Assembly (NCBI GenBank): GCA_905236785.1
Contig: CAJOQC010000095.1
Coordinates: 1-5,312 of the forward strand
Direction: 5' to 3'
DNA from: an uncultured Selenomonadaceae bacterium
GTDB taxonomy: Bacteria > Bacillota > Negativicutes > Selenomonadales > Selenomonadaceae
DNA: 5,312 bases
Every line of letters begins with the position of its first letter. The stretch's first letter is position 1. Shown one piece after another: positions 1-5,312 of the stretch. The notes under the pieces are model-generated. The model made no database searches and had not been told where the DNA came from. It saw only the letters and a list, made by a program, of their open reading frames with translations. Position numbers and translations under genes: made by a program.

Positions 1-39
1 ATTAGTATTAGAAGTTCTCAAAACTTTTTTGCTACGCTC

Positions 40-300
40 CTAATATAAATGATACTCCTTCCAAGGAATCTGATCGAGCCGCACTGTCTTTAGAAACTCC
101 ACAATGTCCCGCCGACCGTAGTAATGTGGTTTACCTTCGCTGTCTTGGGACATGAGGATTATGGGCATATTGGGAAAAAACTGACTTATTTCGCGACGGG
201 TTTGCACAAGCCGCGCCGTGTACCGCGTTACGGACGGGCGCACGGAAAAAAGGCCGAAGGTAACGCCTTGTTCGATTATCACTGCGCCATGGAGTACCAT
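40..300 (-). CDS. Small conserved-looking protein of unknown function (86 aa)
   Basis: I do not recognise a named family and assign no function. The reading frame is very likely real: its ATG follows a strong Shine-Dalgarno site (AAAGGAG, 9 nt upstream) and it lies only 26 bp after the dehydrogenase stop on the same strand. The 86-residue product has no signal peptide or convincing membrane segment. It starts with a hydrophobic strand-like stretch (residues 5-20, containing IIEQGVTFG). A basic, probably helical middle (about 24-40) follows, then a second hydrophobic strand (FPNMPIILMSQD, 42-53). The C-terminal part is aromatic and charged, with HYYGRRDIVEFL (59-70) and IPWKEYH (78-84). This pattern suggests a small soluble alpha/beta fold. 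I have a vague memory of similar short Firmicutes proteins sharing the IEQGVTF and YGR-DIV-FL motifs, but cannot confirm it. Being the last visible gene of the polC-dehydrogenase cluster does not reveal its role. Confidence 0.8.
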   Translation of the reverse strand: MVLHGAVIIEQGVTFGLFSVRPSVTRYTARLVQTRREISQFFPNMPIILMSQDSEGKPHYYGRRDIVEFLKTVRLDQIPWKEYHLY

Positions 301-309
301 TTTATTACG

Positions 310-316
310 CTCCTTT
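310..316 (-). promoter_or_regulatory. Ribosome binding site of the 86-aa gene
   Basis: AAAGGAG on the minus strand, 9 nt before the ATG at 300. It lies in the 26-bp gap after the dehydrogenase stop. It is the main reason for accepting this short frame as a gene and for choosing this start. Confidence 0.8.
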
Positions 317-326
317 CGCGGATAAA

Positions 327-1499
327 TTATTTATTGGCCGAGTTATAAATTTTAATGGCCGTTTCGCGGTCGATAGGGTGAAACAGCCCCACTTTGCCGT
401 TGCCGGCGCACATATCCGCCAAGTAAAAAATTTCTTCGTCGGTCAAATGGCCGATACCAAGCTCGGTGAAGTTTGTGGGCATATCCATTTCGCGGAAAAA
501 TTCTTCCGTTAAACGTATACCTGCCCGCGCCCGCTCTTCTGTGCCGCCCGAGTTTACGCCCCAGATTTTTTCGGCAAAACGGGCAAAACGCGGCGCGTCA
601 TCTTCATAAACAAATCGCGCCCACGCCCCCCACATGGTCGTCAAGGACTCCCCATGGGCTACGTCGTATTTGCCGCTTAACTCATGCCCCAACTTATGCA
701 CCGAAAAATCCTTTGTGCGCCCAAGCTCCGTAAAATTGGAATGAGACACGCTGCCGCACCACATAAGTTCGCTCATGGCTTCATAGTCTTTACGATTGGC
801 AAGGGCAATACGCCCATTGTCTATAACGTTGACTAAAAGTGCCTCCGCAACCAAATCGGTGAACTTATTTCCTTCGATTTTGGTGAAATACCTCTCCATT
901 GTGTGCATCATAATATCCGCAACGCCGCAGGCAATTTGCCGACGGCTGAGAGTGAAGGTAATTTCGGGATTCATAATCGCAAAAACCGGGCGATTAAATT
1001 CGGTGTTAAGCCCTTTTTTCTTGCCGGTTTCTTCATTGGTAAGCACGGCAGAATTACTGCTTTCGCTTCCCGCCGCCGCTATTGTAAGCACCGCGCCCAC
1101 CGGCAAACTTTTGGTGACTTCTTTGCCGCTCCAAAAATCCCAAATATCAACATCGGGGTTGGCAACGCCATGGGCTACGGCCTTTGCCGTATCAATAACG
1201 CTACCGCCGCCCACGCCCAATATAAAATCGGCATTAAATTCTTTGGCTGCCTTTGCTGCTCTTTGCGCAAACGACAGTCGCGGGTTTGGTTGTACTCCGC
1301 CATGCTTTTGCGCTTGCAGCCCCGCCTCAAGGAGATTTCGTTCTATACGCGCCAAAAGGCCGCTTTTTATCGCGCTACCGCCGCCGTACAGCACAAAAAC
1401 CCGCGAACCGCCGTAAGATTTTATTTTTTGCGCCGTCTTTTCTTCTGCGCCCCGTCCGAAAATTATCTCCGTGGGGCATTTATATTCAAAACTTTGCAT
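327..1499 (-). CDS. Iron-containing alcohol dehydrogenase, butanol dehydrogenase / YqhD-like
   Basis: A group III metal-dependent alcohol dehydrogenase of 390 aa, full length for the family. It is a cytosolic enzyme expected to interconvert aldehydes and alcohols with NAD(P)H. The N-terminal nucleotide-binding domain (about 1-185) carries YGGGSAIKSG at 38-47 and the glycine-rich GVGGGSVIDTAK at 95-106. Both are typical of the BDH/YqhD branch, where the first motif lies near the adenine-ribose side of the cofactor. The C-terminal helical domain holds the four expected metal ligands: Asp195 and His199 (in GVADIMMHTMERYF), His268 (HKLGHELSG) and His282 (DVAHGESL). The gene starts 18 bp after the polC stop behind a good ribosome binding site, so it is probably co-transcribed with polC; the pairing has no obvious metabolic logic. 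Assignment to the family is secure. Substrate (butanal, other short aldehydes, or detoxification of reactive aldehydes) and cofactor preference cannot be read from the sequence, so I give no gene symbol. Confidence 0.96.
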   Translation of the reverse strand: MQSFEYKCPTEIIFGRGAEEKTAQKIKSYGGSRVFVLYGGGSAIKSGLLARIERNLLEAGLQAQKHGGVQPNPRLSFAQRAAKAAKEFNADFILGVGGGSVIDTAKAVAHGVANPDVDIWDFWSGKEVTKSLPVGAVLTIAAAGSESSNSAVLTNEETGKKKGLNTEFNRPVFAIMNPEITFTLSRRQIACGVADIMMHTMERYFTKIEGNKFTDLVAEALLVNVIDNGRIALANRKDYEAMSELMWCGSVSHSNFTELGRTKDFSVHKLGHELSGKYDVAHGESLTTMWGAWARFVYEDDAPRFARFAEKIWGVNSGGTEERARAGIRLTEEFFREMDMPTNFTELGIGHLTDEEIFYLADMCAGNGKVGLFHPIDRETAIKIYNSANK

Positions 1500-1505
1500 A
1501 CATAT

Positions 1506-1513
1506 CTTCCTTT
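1506..1513 (-). promoter_or_regulatory. Ribosome binding site of the dehydrogenase gene
   Basis: AAAGGAAG on the minus strand, 6 nt before the ATG at 1499. It lies wholly inside the 18-bp gap after the polC stop codon (1518-1520). It supports the chosen start, and translation can begin independently of polC. Confidence 0.75.
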
Positions 1514-1517
1514 CATA

Positions 1518-4500
1518 CTAAAACAAGGCAATTTGATCGCTTTCGGGTATTCCTTCAAGACAACCATGATTTTGCAGTATTTTGACGCAAGTTTTGCTTA
1601 TGCTCGCTCGGTTTTGCAAATCGTCCAAGGAAGAAAATTTTCCCTGCTCGCGGGCATCGACAATGCTCTTGGCCGCCGCAGGCCCAACCCCCCCCAAAGA
1701 AGCCAAAGGCGGCAAAAGGGTATCGTCGGGCAGTATGATAAACTTATAAGCGTCGGATTCATATATGTCAACCTTTTTTACGCCGTAACCCCGCAAATAC
1801 ATTTCCCATGCAAGTTGCAAAACAATGAGAGTGCCGCTTTCTTTTACGTCAAGTTTCGATTCTTGGCTTTTGGCTTCAAGTGCATCAATTTGCTCTTTTA
1901 CATAATCTTTGCCCCGTGACACCACATCCGCATCAAACTCGTCGGCGCGAATGGAAAAATAGGCCGCGTAAAAAGCCAAGGGGTAATGCACTTTGCAAAA
2001 AGCGATGCGATAGGCCATCATTACATAGGCCGTGGCATGAGCGCGGGGAAAAAGATACTTTATCTTTTGGCATGAATCGACATACCACTGAGGAATACCT
2101 TCGTCAAGAAGTTTTTGCGCCACGTCGGGGGCGATACCTTTGCCCTTTCGTACATTTTCCATGGTCTTAAAGGACAACAACGGATCTATGCCATGGTGAA
2201 TGAGGTACATCATTATATCGTCGCGGGCGGAAATGGCGTTCTTTAGCGTACAAGTTCCGTTGTCGATTAAATCTTTGGCGTTACCGAGCCACACATCCGT
2301 ACCATGGGAAAAGCCCGATATTCTGACAAGGTCGCTAAAGCAGTCGGGTTTTGCCGCATCCACCATTTGCCGCGTAAAGGCTGTGCGAAACTCCGGGATA
2401 CCATACGCGCCGGAATTTGTGCCAAGTTCCTCCGCCGTCAAACCCAAAGCCTCCGTTGAAGTAAAAATCGACAGCGTGGCGGGGTCGTCAAAGGGAATGG
2501 TTTTTGCGTCGCGATGAGTTAAATCCTCAAGCATACGAATCATTGTCGGGTCGTCGTGACCCAATATATCAAGTTTAACAAGGCGACTGCTTATGGAATG
2601 ATAGTCAAAATGGGTGGTTATGATGGTGGATTTCGTATCGTCGGCAGGATGGTTTATGGGGGTGAAAAAATGTATGTCCATATCCCGTGGCACAACCATA
2701 ATTCCCGCCGGGTGCTGGCCGGTGGTGCGTTTAACGCCGATACAGCCCTTTGCCGTGCGTTCGATGAAAGCGCGGTGTTTTTTTTGCCGTTTTTCTTCGT
2801 AATATTTCATGACGTAGCCGTAGGCGGTTTTGTCCGCCACCGTGGCGATTGTGCCGGCGCGATAGGCAAAATCACGGCCAAACATTATTTCCGTAAACTT
2901 ATGCGCCGTGGGTTGGTATACGCCGGAAAAATTTAGGTCTATATCCGGCACTTTGTCGCCGTCAAACCCCAAGAACACCGCAAAGGGAATGTCATGTCCG
3001 TCTTTAATCATGGGCGTGTCGCAAACGGGGCAGTTTTTGTCCGGCAAATCGTAGCCGCAACCCACCGAACCGTCCCGCACAAACTCCGAATGTTTGCAAC
3101 ATGGGCAACGCCAATGAGGCGGCAATGGGTTTACCTCGGTTATGCCTGTCATTGTGGCGACGAAACTTGAGCCGACGGAACCTCTTGACCCCACAAGATA
3201 CCCGTCGGCCATGGATTTTTTTACCAATTTTTGCGCGATTAAATAAAGAGCCGCAAAACCATGGCCGATTATGGGGGTAAGCTCCTCCTTTAGACGCGCT
3301 TTTACAAGTTCGGGCAAATTTTCGCCGTAAAGTTCGCGGGCGCGGCCGTAAGAAAGCCGTTCCACTTCGTCCGCCGCGCCGGGCATGGGCGGCGAATACA
3401 AATCGTCGGGGATGGGTTTAATATCCTCGATTGATTCGGCGATTTTAACGGGATTTTCCACCACCGCCGCAAAAGCCGTTTCGGCGTCAAGATAGGAAAA
3501 CTCCGCCAACATTTCGTCGGTGGTGCGGAAAAACAACGGCGGCTGCAAATCCGCATCGTCGTAGCCTTTGCTTTTCATTAAAATTGCTCTGTACAACGAA
3601 TCTTCCGCGTTAAGAAAATGCACGTCGCAGGTGGCGACAATGGGCTTATTGAGTTTTTTGGCCAGCTCGACTACTTTTAGATTGATATTTATTAAATCCT
3701 CGTCGCTTGTTATATCGGGGAAACGGTCGCTACGTTTCAAAAAAGCGTTGTTGCCGATGGGCTGTATCTCAAGATAATCGTAAAAATCGGCGATTTCTTC
3801 GATTTTTTCCTCAGGTTCGCCGGCCACAATCCCCCGTATAAGTTCCCCGGCTTCGCAGGCCGAACCTAAAATAAGACCTTCGCGGTATTCCTTTAACAAA
3901 CTTTTTAATATACGCGGGCGACGTTGGAAAAAGCGCAAATGAGAGACCGACACCAAGCGGTAAAGATTTTTAAGCCCTACGGCGTTTTTTGCCAAAATAA
4001 TTATATGCCATGCGCTTTTTTGATCCACGTCCTCGATCAAGTAGCCTTCCATGCCATAAATTACTTTTATGTCCATGCCGCTCTTTTTTAATTTCGCTTT
4101 GGTGTTCATAGCGTCGGGGAAGGACTGCACAACGCCATGGTCTGTTATGGCCACCGCGCCCATGCCCCACTTTGCGGCAGTGGTTATGAGGTCTTTGGCC
4201 GTCACCACCGCATCCATTGCGCTCATCACCGTATGGGCGTGAAGTTCCACCCGTTTTACCGCTGCCGTGTCTTTGCGCCCTTCCTTTTTAAGGGCAGACA
4301 TACTATCGACGAAAATAACGTATTCGTTTTGATATGTGTCAAAATTTACATGACCTTTAACCCGCACATCCATGCCGTTTTTGAGGGCGGCAAAAACGCC
4401 GTCGAAACTGTCCTTTTCCTTGCCCTTAAAAAACTTTTTGCAACTTATGCCGTTGGTATCGTCGGCAAGACCAAAGGCAAGCAATTTTGTGCCGGTCTTA

Positions 4501-5018
4501 AATTCGTTGGTTCGTATGCCCCAACTGTCTCCTTCGCCGATTTTTCCTTCCACCACAACGGTTCGCATTTCGCCGTCAATTTCGTCGATTTTAATTACTT
4601 GTCCTTCTGTTCCCTTGCCGAAAATAACGCCGTTTGCCCCGATTGACGGGGCTGTAGCGGCAGTAGGAACAAAATTTTCGGCAGGGCGGGGAATTTCCGC
4701 TATTTCAACGGGCGGCTCGTATTCCGGCACATCTTCAACGTCAAAAGTTTCTTGGGTAACGGCGGATTTAAGCACCACTGCCGCGAGGTCGTGTTCTTTT
4801 TTTAGGTAGTTTTCCGCTTTTTCCAAAAGTTCGCTGTCCAAAGATTTATCGGTGTCTATATAAATTTCCCACCGCCGAATTTTGGGCGTAACCTCCACGT
4901 GTTCAATTACAAAGTCACGCTTTACGGTTTCCCGTTCGTCCCCGGTGAGGTTCATATCTTTTAACAAATCCGCAAAAATGTCTTCGCGCCTTTTGGGGAT
5001 AATCTTGTATTTTTTCAT
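1518..5018 (-). CDS. polC: DNA polymerase III alpha subunit, PolC type, lacking the exonuclease domain
   Basis: Replicative C-family DNA polymerase of low-GC Gram-positives, 1166 aa from the chosen ATG (about 1437 in B. subtilis). In order: N-terminal domain I (about 1-88), an acidic Pro/Ala-rich linker (about 90-128) where domain II would be expected, and an OB fold (about 150-245). An uninterrupted PHP domain follows (about 255-475), with H260, H262, D293, H294, E324, H338, C388, D465 and H467. The palm has GSRGSVGSS (610-618), a zinc finger with C638, C641, C663 and C666, catalytic D692 and D694 in PDIDLNFSG, and D817 in KLDILGHDDP. The fingers motif FPRAHATAY is at about 990-998, a helix-hairpin-helix (LGGVGPAAA) at about 1108-1116, and the clamp-binding QIALF is the C-terminus. 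The DnaQ-like 3'-5' exonuclease normally inserted in the PHP domain is absent: GMEGYLI runs through a short linker into WHIIILAKN. An in-frame ATG at 5054 would add 12 residues, but these lie in a terminator hairpin and that ATG has no Shine-Dalgarno site. Confidence 0.97.
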   Translation of the reverse strand: MKKYKIIPKRREDIFADLLKDMNLTGDERETVKRDFVIEHVEVTPKIRRWEIYIDTDKSLDSELLEKAENYLKKEHDLAAVVLKSAVTQETFDVEDVPEYEPPVEIAEIPRPAENFVPTAATAPSIGANGVIFGKGTEGQVIKIDEIDGEMRTVVVEGKIGEGDSWGIRTNEFKTGTKLLAFGLADDTNGISCKKFFKGKEKDSFDGVFAALKNGMDVRVKGHVNFDTYQNEYVIFVDSMSALKKEGRKDTAAVKRVELHAHTVMSAMDAVVTAKDLITTAAKWGMGAVAITDHGVVQSFPDAMNTKAKLKKSGMDIKVIYGMEGYLIEDVDQKSAWHIIILAKNAVGLKNLYRLVSVSHLRFFQRRPRILKSLLKEYREGLILGSACEAGELIRGIVAGEPEEKIEEIADFYDYLEIQPIGNNAFLKRSDRFPDITSDEDLININLKVVELAKKLNKPIVATCDVHFLNAEDSLYRAILMKSKGYDDADLQPPLFFRTTDEMLAEFSYLDAETAFAAVVENPVKIAESIEDIKPIPDDLYSPPMPGAADEVERLSYGRARELYGENLPELVKARLKEELTPIIGHGFAALYLIAQKLVKKSMADGYLVGSRGSVGSSFVATMTGITEVNPLPPHWRCPCCKHSEFVRDGSVGCGYDLPDKNCPVCDTPMIKDGHDIPFAVFLGFDGDKVPDIDLNFSGVYQPTAHKFTEIMFGRDFAYRAGTIATVADKTAYGYVMKYYEEKRQKKHRAFIERTAKGCIGVKRTTGQHPAGIMVVPRDMDIHFFTPINHPADDTKSTIITTHFDYHSISSRLVKLDILGHDDPTMIRMLEDLTHRDAKTIPFDDPATLSIFTSTEALGLTAEELGTNSGAYGIPEFRTAFTRQMVDAAKPDCFSDLVRISGFSHGTDVWLGNAKDLIDNGTCTLKNAISARDDIMMYLIHHGIDPLLSFKTMENVRKGKGIAPDVAQKLLDEGIPQWYVDSCQKIKYLFPRAHATAYVMMAYRIAFCKVHYPLAFYAAYFSIRADEFDADVVSRGKDYVKEQIDALEAKSQESKLDVKESGTLIVLQLAWEMYLRGYGVKKVDIYESDAYKFIILPDDTLLPPLASLGGVGPAAAKSIVDAREQGKFSSLDDLQNRASISKTCVKILQNHGCLEGIPESDQIALF

Positions 5019-5022
5019 GCCG

Positions 5023-5027
5023 CCCTC
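5023..5027 (-). promoter_or_regulatory. Probable ribosome binding site of polC, deciding the start
   Basis: GAGGG on the minus strand, 4 nt before the ATG at 5018. The match is moderate and the spacing short. Even so it is the only purine-rich site near either candidate start: the 20 nt before the ATG at 5054 contain nothing comparable. It lies just after the terminator U-tract, so a transcript that reads through would present it. Confidence 0.55.
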
Positions 5028-5031
5028 GTAC

Positions 5032-5060
5032 AAAAAAACGCTCTCAAAATTCATGAGAGC
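5032..5060 (-). terminator. Intrinsic terminator between tRNA-Leu and polC
   Basis: On the minus strand GCTCTCA (5060-5054) pairs perfectly with TGAGAGC (5046-5040) around a 7-nt loop. One G and then seven consecutive T (5038-5032) follow. This is a classic rho-independent terminator, 16 nt after the CCA end of the tRNA, and should set the 3' end of the tRNA transcript. Only 13 nt separate the U-tract from the polC ATG, too few for another promoter. It may therefore work as a partial terminator or attenuator that lowers polC expression relative to the tRNA. I see no obvious competing antiterminator helix. Confidence 0.85.
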
Positions 5061-5076
5061 ATTGTGGTCTTCATTT

Positions 5077-5161
5077 TGGTGCGGACGAAGGGACTTGAAC
5101 CCATACGCCTTGCGGCACCGGATCCTAAATCCGGCGCGTCTGCCAGTTCCGCCACGCCCGC
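5077..5161 (-). tRNA. tRNA-Leu, anticodon UAG
   Basis: An 85-nt class II tRNA including the encoded CCA (5079-5077) and discriminator A. The acceptor stem GCGGGCG pairs with CGTCCGC with one G-U wobble. The D stem is GCG/CGC, and the D loop contains the usual AACTGGCAGA. The anticodon stem CCGGA/TCCGG encloses the 7-nt loop TTTAGGA, with anticodon TAG at 5127-5125, reading CUN leucine codons. The long variable arm expected for tRNA-Leu is a 4-bp stem capped by a GCAA tetraloop. The T arm (ATGGG/CCCTT around TTCAAGT) has one T-T mismatch at 5103/5089. A promoter lies just upstream and a terminator just downstream, so the gene can be expressed alone. Confidence 0.97.
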
Positions 5162-5179
5162 GCTTAAATCTGCTTCGTT

Positions 5180-5208
5180 ATGATAACATAAATTTTTCAT
5201 TTTTACAA
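5180..5208 (-). promoter_or_regulatory. Sigma-A-type promoter for tRNA-Leu (and possibly polC by read-through)
   Basis: On the minus strand the -35 TTGTAA (5208-5203) is separated by exactly 17 bp from the -10 TATCAT (5185-5180). The -10 is preceded by TG one base upstream, giving an extended -10 element. Initiation about 7 nt downstream would leave a leader of roughly 11 nt before the tRNA 5' end at 5161, normal for a tRNA gene. This is the only convincing promoter upstream of polC in the window. Confidence 0.75.
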
Positions 5209-5220
5209 CCGCGATTTTAG

Positions 5221-5312
5221 GAAACACTGCATAAATGAGTTCGTGCAATTGCCGAGGGATTTTTTCGGCAGACAAGGAATGACGACGAAGCGTAGTGGTG
5301 CTACGCTGAGGA
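5221..5312. repeat. Two-hairpin non-coding stretch, possible dispersed intergenic repeat (runs off the window)
   Basis: No credible gene is seen here. Two perfect inverted repeats sit close together: TGCCGA/TCGGCA (5250-5255 with 5265-5270, 9-nt loop) and AGCGTAG/CTACGCT (5289-5295 with 5301-5307, 5-nt loop). Between them is AAGGAATGACGACG. The window ends in TGAGGA, which could begin a second copy of the GGAATGAC segment. Short frames through it on both strands are low-quality. Neither hairpin is followed on either strand by a T-run, so they are not simple terminators. The layout, and a recollection of similar sequence in Negativicutes-like intergenic regions, suggest a repeated palindromic element. 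Only one copy is visible here, so repetition is inferred. Confidence 0.4.

Noticed and set aside
10..28. Weak hairpin AAGTT-ctcaa-AACTT followed by T-run on the plus strand
   Set aside because: The stem is short and A/T-rich, and the T-run is on the strand opposite to the visible genes. It is not convincing as a terminator for the cluster.
37..41. AGGAG overlapping the stop of the 86-aa gene, resembling a ribosome binding site for a further gene
   Set aside because: No ATG or GTG lies at a suitable distance in the remaining 36 bases, and the only nearby TTG is about 15 nt away. A downstream gene may exist beyond the window but cannot be supported here.
903..1919. Long plus-strand frame (338 aa) antisense to the dehydrogenase and the end of polC
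   Set aside because: It lies opposite two well-supported genes with recognisable catalytic motifs, and its product resembles no family I know. It is best explained as a shadow of the coding strand.
287..4140. CCATGG occurs nine times (287, 652, 1168, 2159, 2191, 2302, 3209, 3259, 4135), more than the one or two expected by chance
   Set aside because: All nine lie in coding sequence. Most encode His-Gly pairs in conserved motifs (for example SHGTD, GHGFA, TDHGV, AHGES) with a C-ending codon before CAT; the rest are C-ending codons before ATG. Protein sequence and codon choice explain the excess.
4137..4809. Overlapping plus-strand frames opposite the 5' part of polC
   Set aside because: They are antisense to the PHP, OB and N-terminal regions of polC in different frames, have no recognisable domains, and are shadows.
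5018..5210. T-box or other riboswitch in the leader of polC
   Set aside because: The RNA before polC is fully occupied by the tRNA, a short trailer and a simple terminator. No T-box motif, specifier loop or alternative antiterminator can be seen.
5051..5275. Minus-strand frame of 74 aa containing AELADAPDLGSGA
   Set aside because: This peptide is the translation of the tRNA-Leu gene, and the frame also covers the promoter and the terminator. It is a familiar artefact, not a protein gene.

Overview
The window reads as a piece of a Bacillota (Firmicutes) chromosome. It encodes a PolC-type replicative DNA polymerase, its protein genes have purine-rich Shine-Dalgarno sites, and its tRNA gene encodes the CCA end. 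The intergenic style at the right edge, and the look of the small protein at the left, make me think of Negativicutes or a related anaerobic clostridial lineage. That placement is recall and inference and was not tested.

Everything that can be supported lies on the minus strand, so in transcription order the window runs right to left. First comes a non-coding stretch with two hairpins (5221-5312), which resembles a dispersed intergenic repeat. A good sigma-A-type promoter follows (5180-5208), then a tRNA-Leu(UAG) gene (5077-5161), and 16 nt later an intrinsic terminator (5032-5060). The polC gene starts immediately after its U-tract (start chosen at 5018, stop at 1518). An iron-containing alcohol/aldehyde dehydrogenase gene (327-1499) follows after 18 bp, and a small conserved-looking gene of unknown function (40-300) after a further 26 bp. 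The three protein genes are closely spaced, each has its own ribosome binding site, and no terminator separates them, so they probably form one operon.

The most notable point is the architecture of PolC. The 3'-5' exonuclease domain that normally interrupts the PHP domain of PolC is absent, and the two halves of the PHP domain are joined by a short linker. All nine canonical PHP metal-ligand positions are present, including an Asp that is Asn in B. subtilis PolC as I recall it. The second N-terminal domain is also missing. The two losses together account for a length of 1166 residues against about 1437 in B. subtilis. The polymerase active site, zinc finger, helix-hairpin-helix and C-terminal clamp-binding motif are all intact, so this is a compact but apparently functional replicase rather than a broken gene.

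The second point is that the terminator lies between the tRNA and polC, with no room for a separate polC promoter after it. Either polC (and the two genes behind it) is expressed by read-through, or a promoter I cannot recognise exists upstream. The terminator also shows that the longest reading frame, which would begin at 5054 inside the hairpin, is over-extended.
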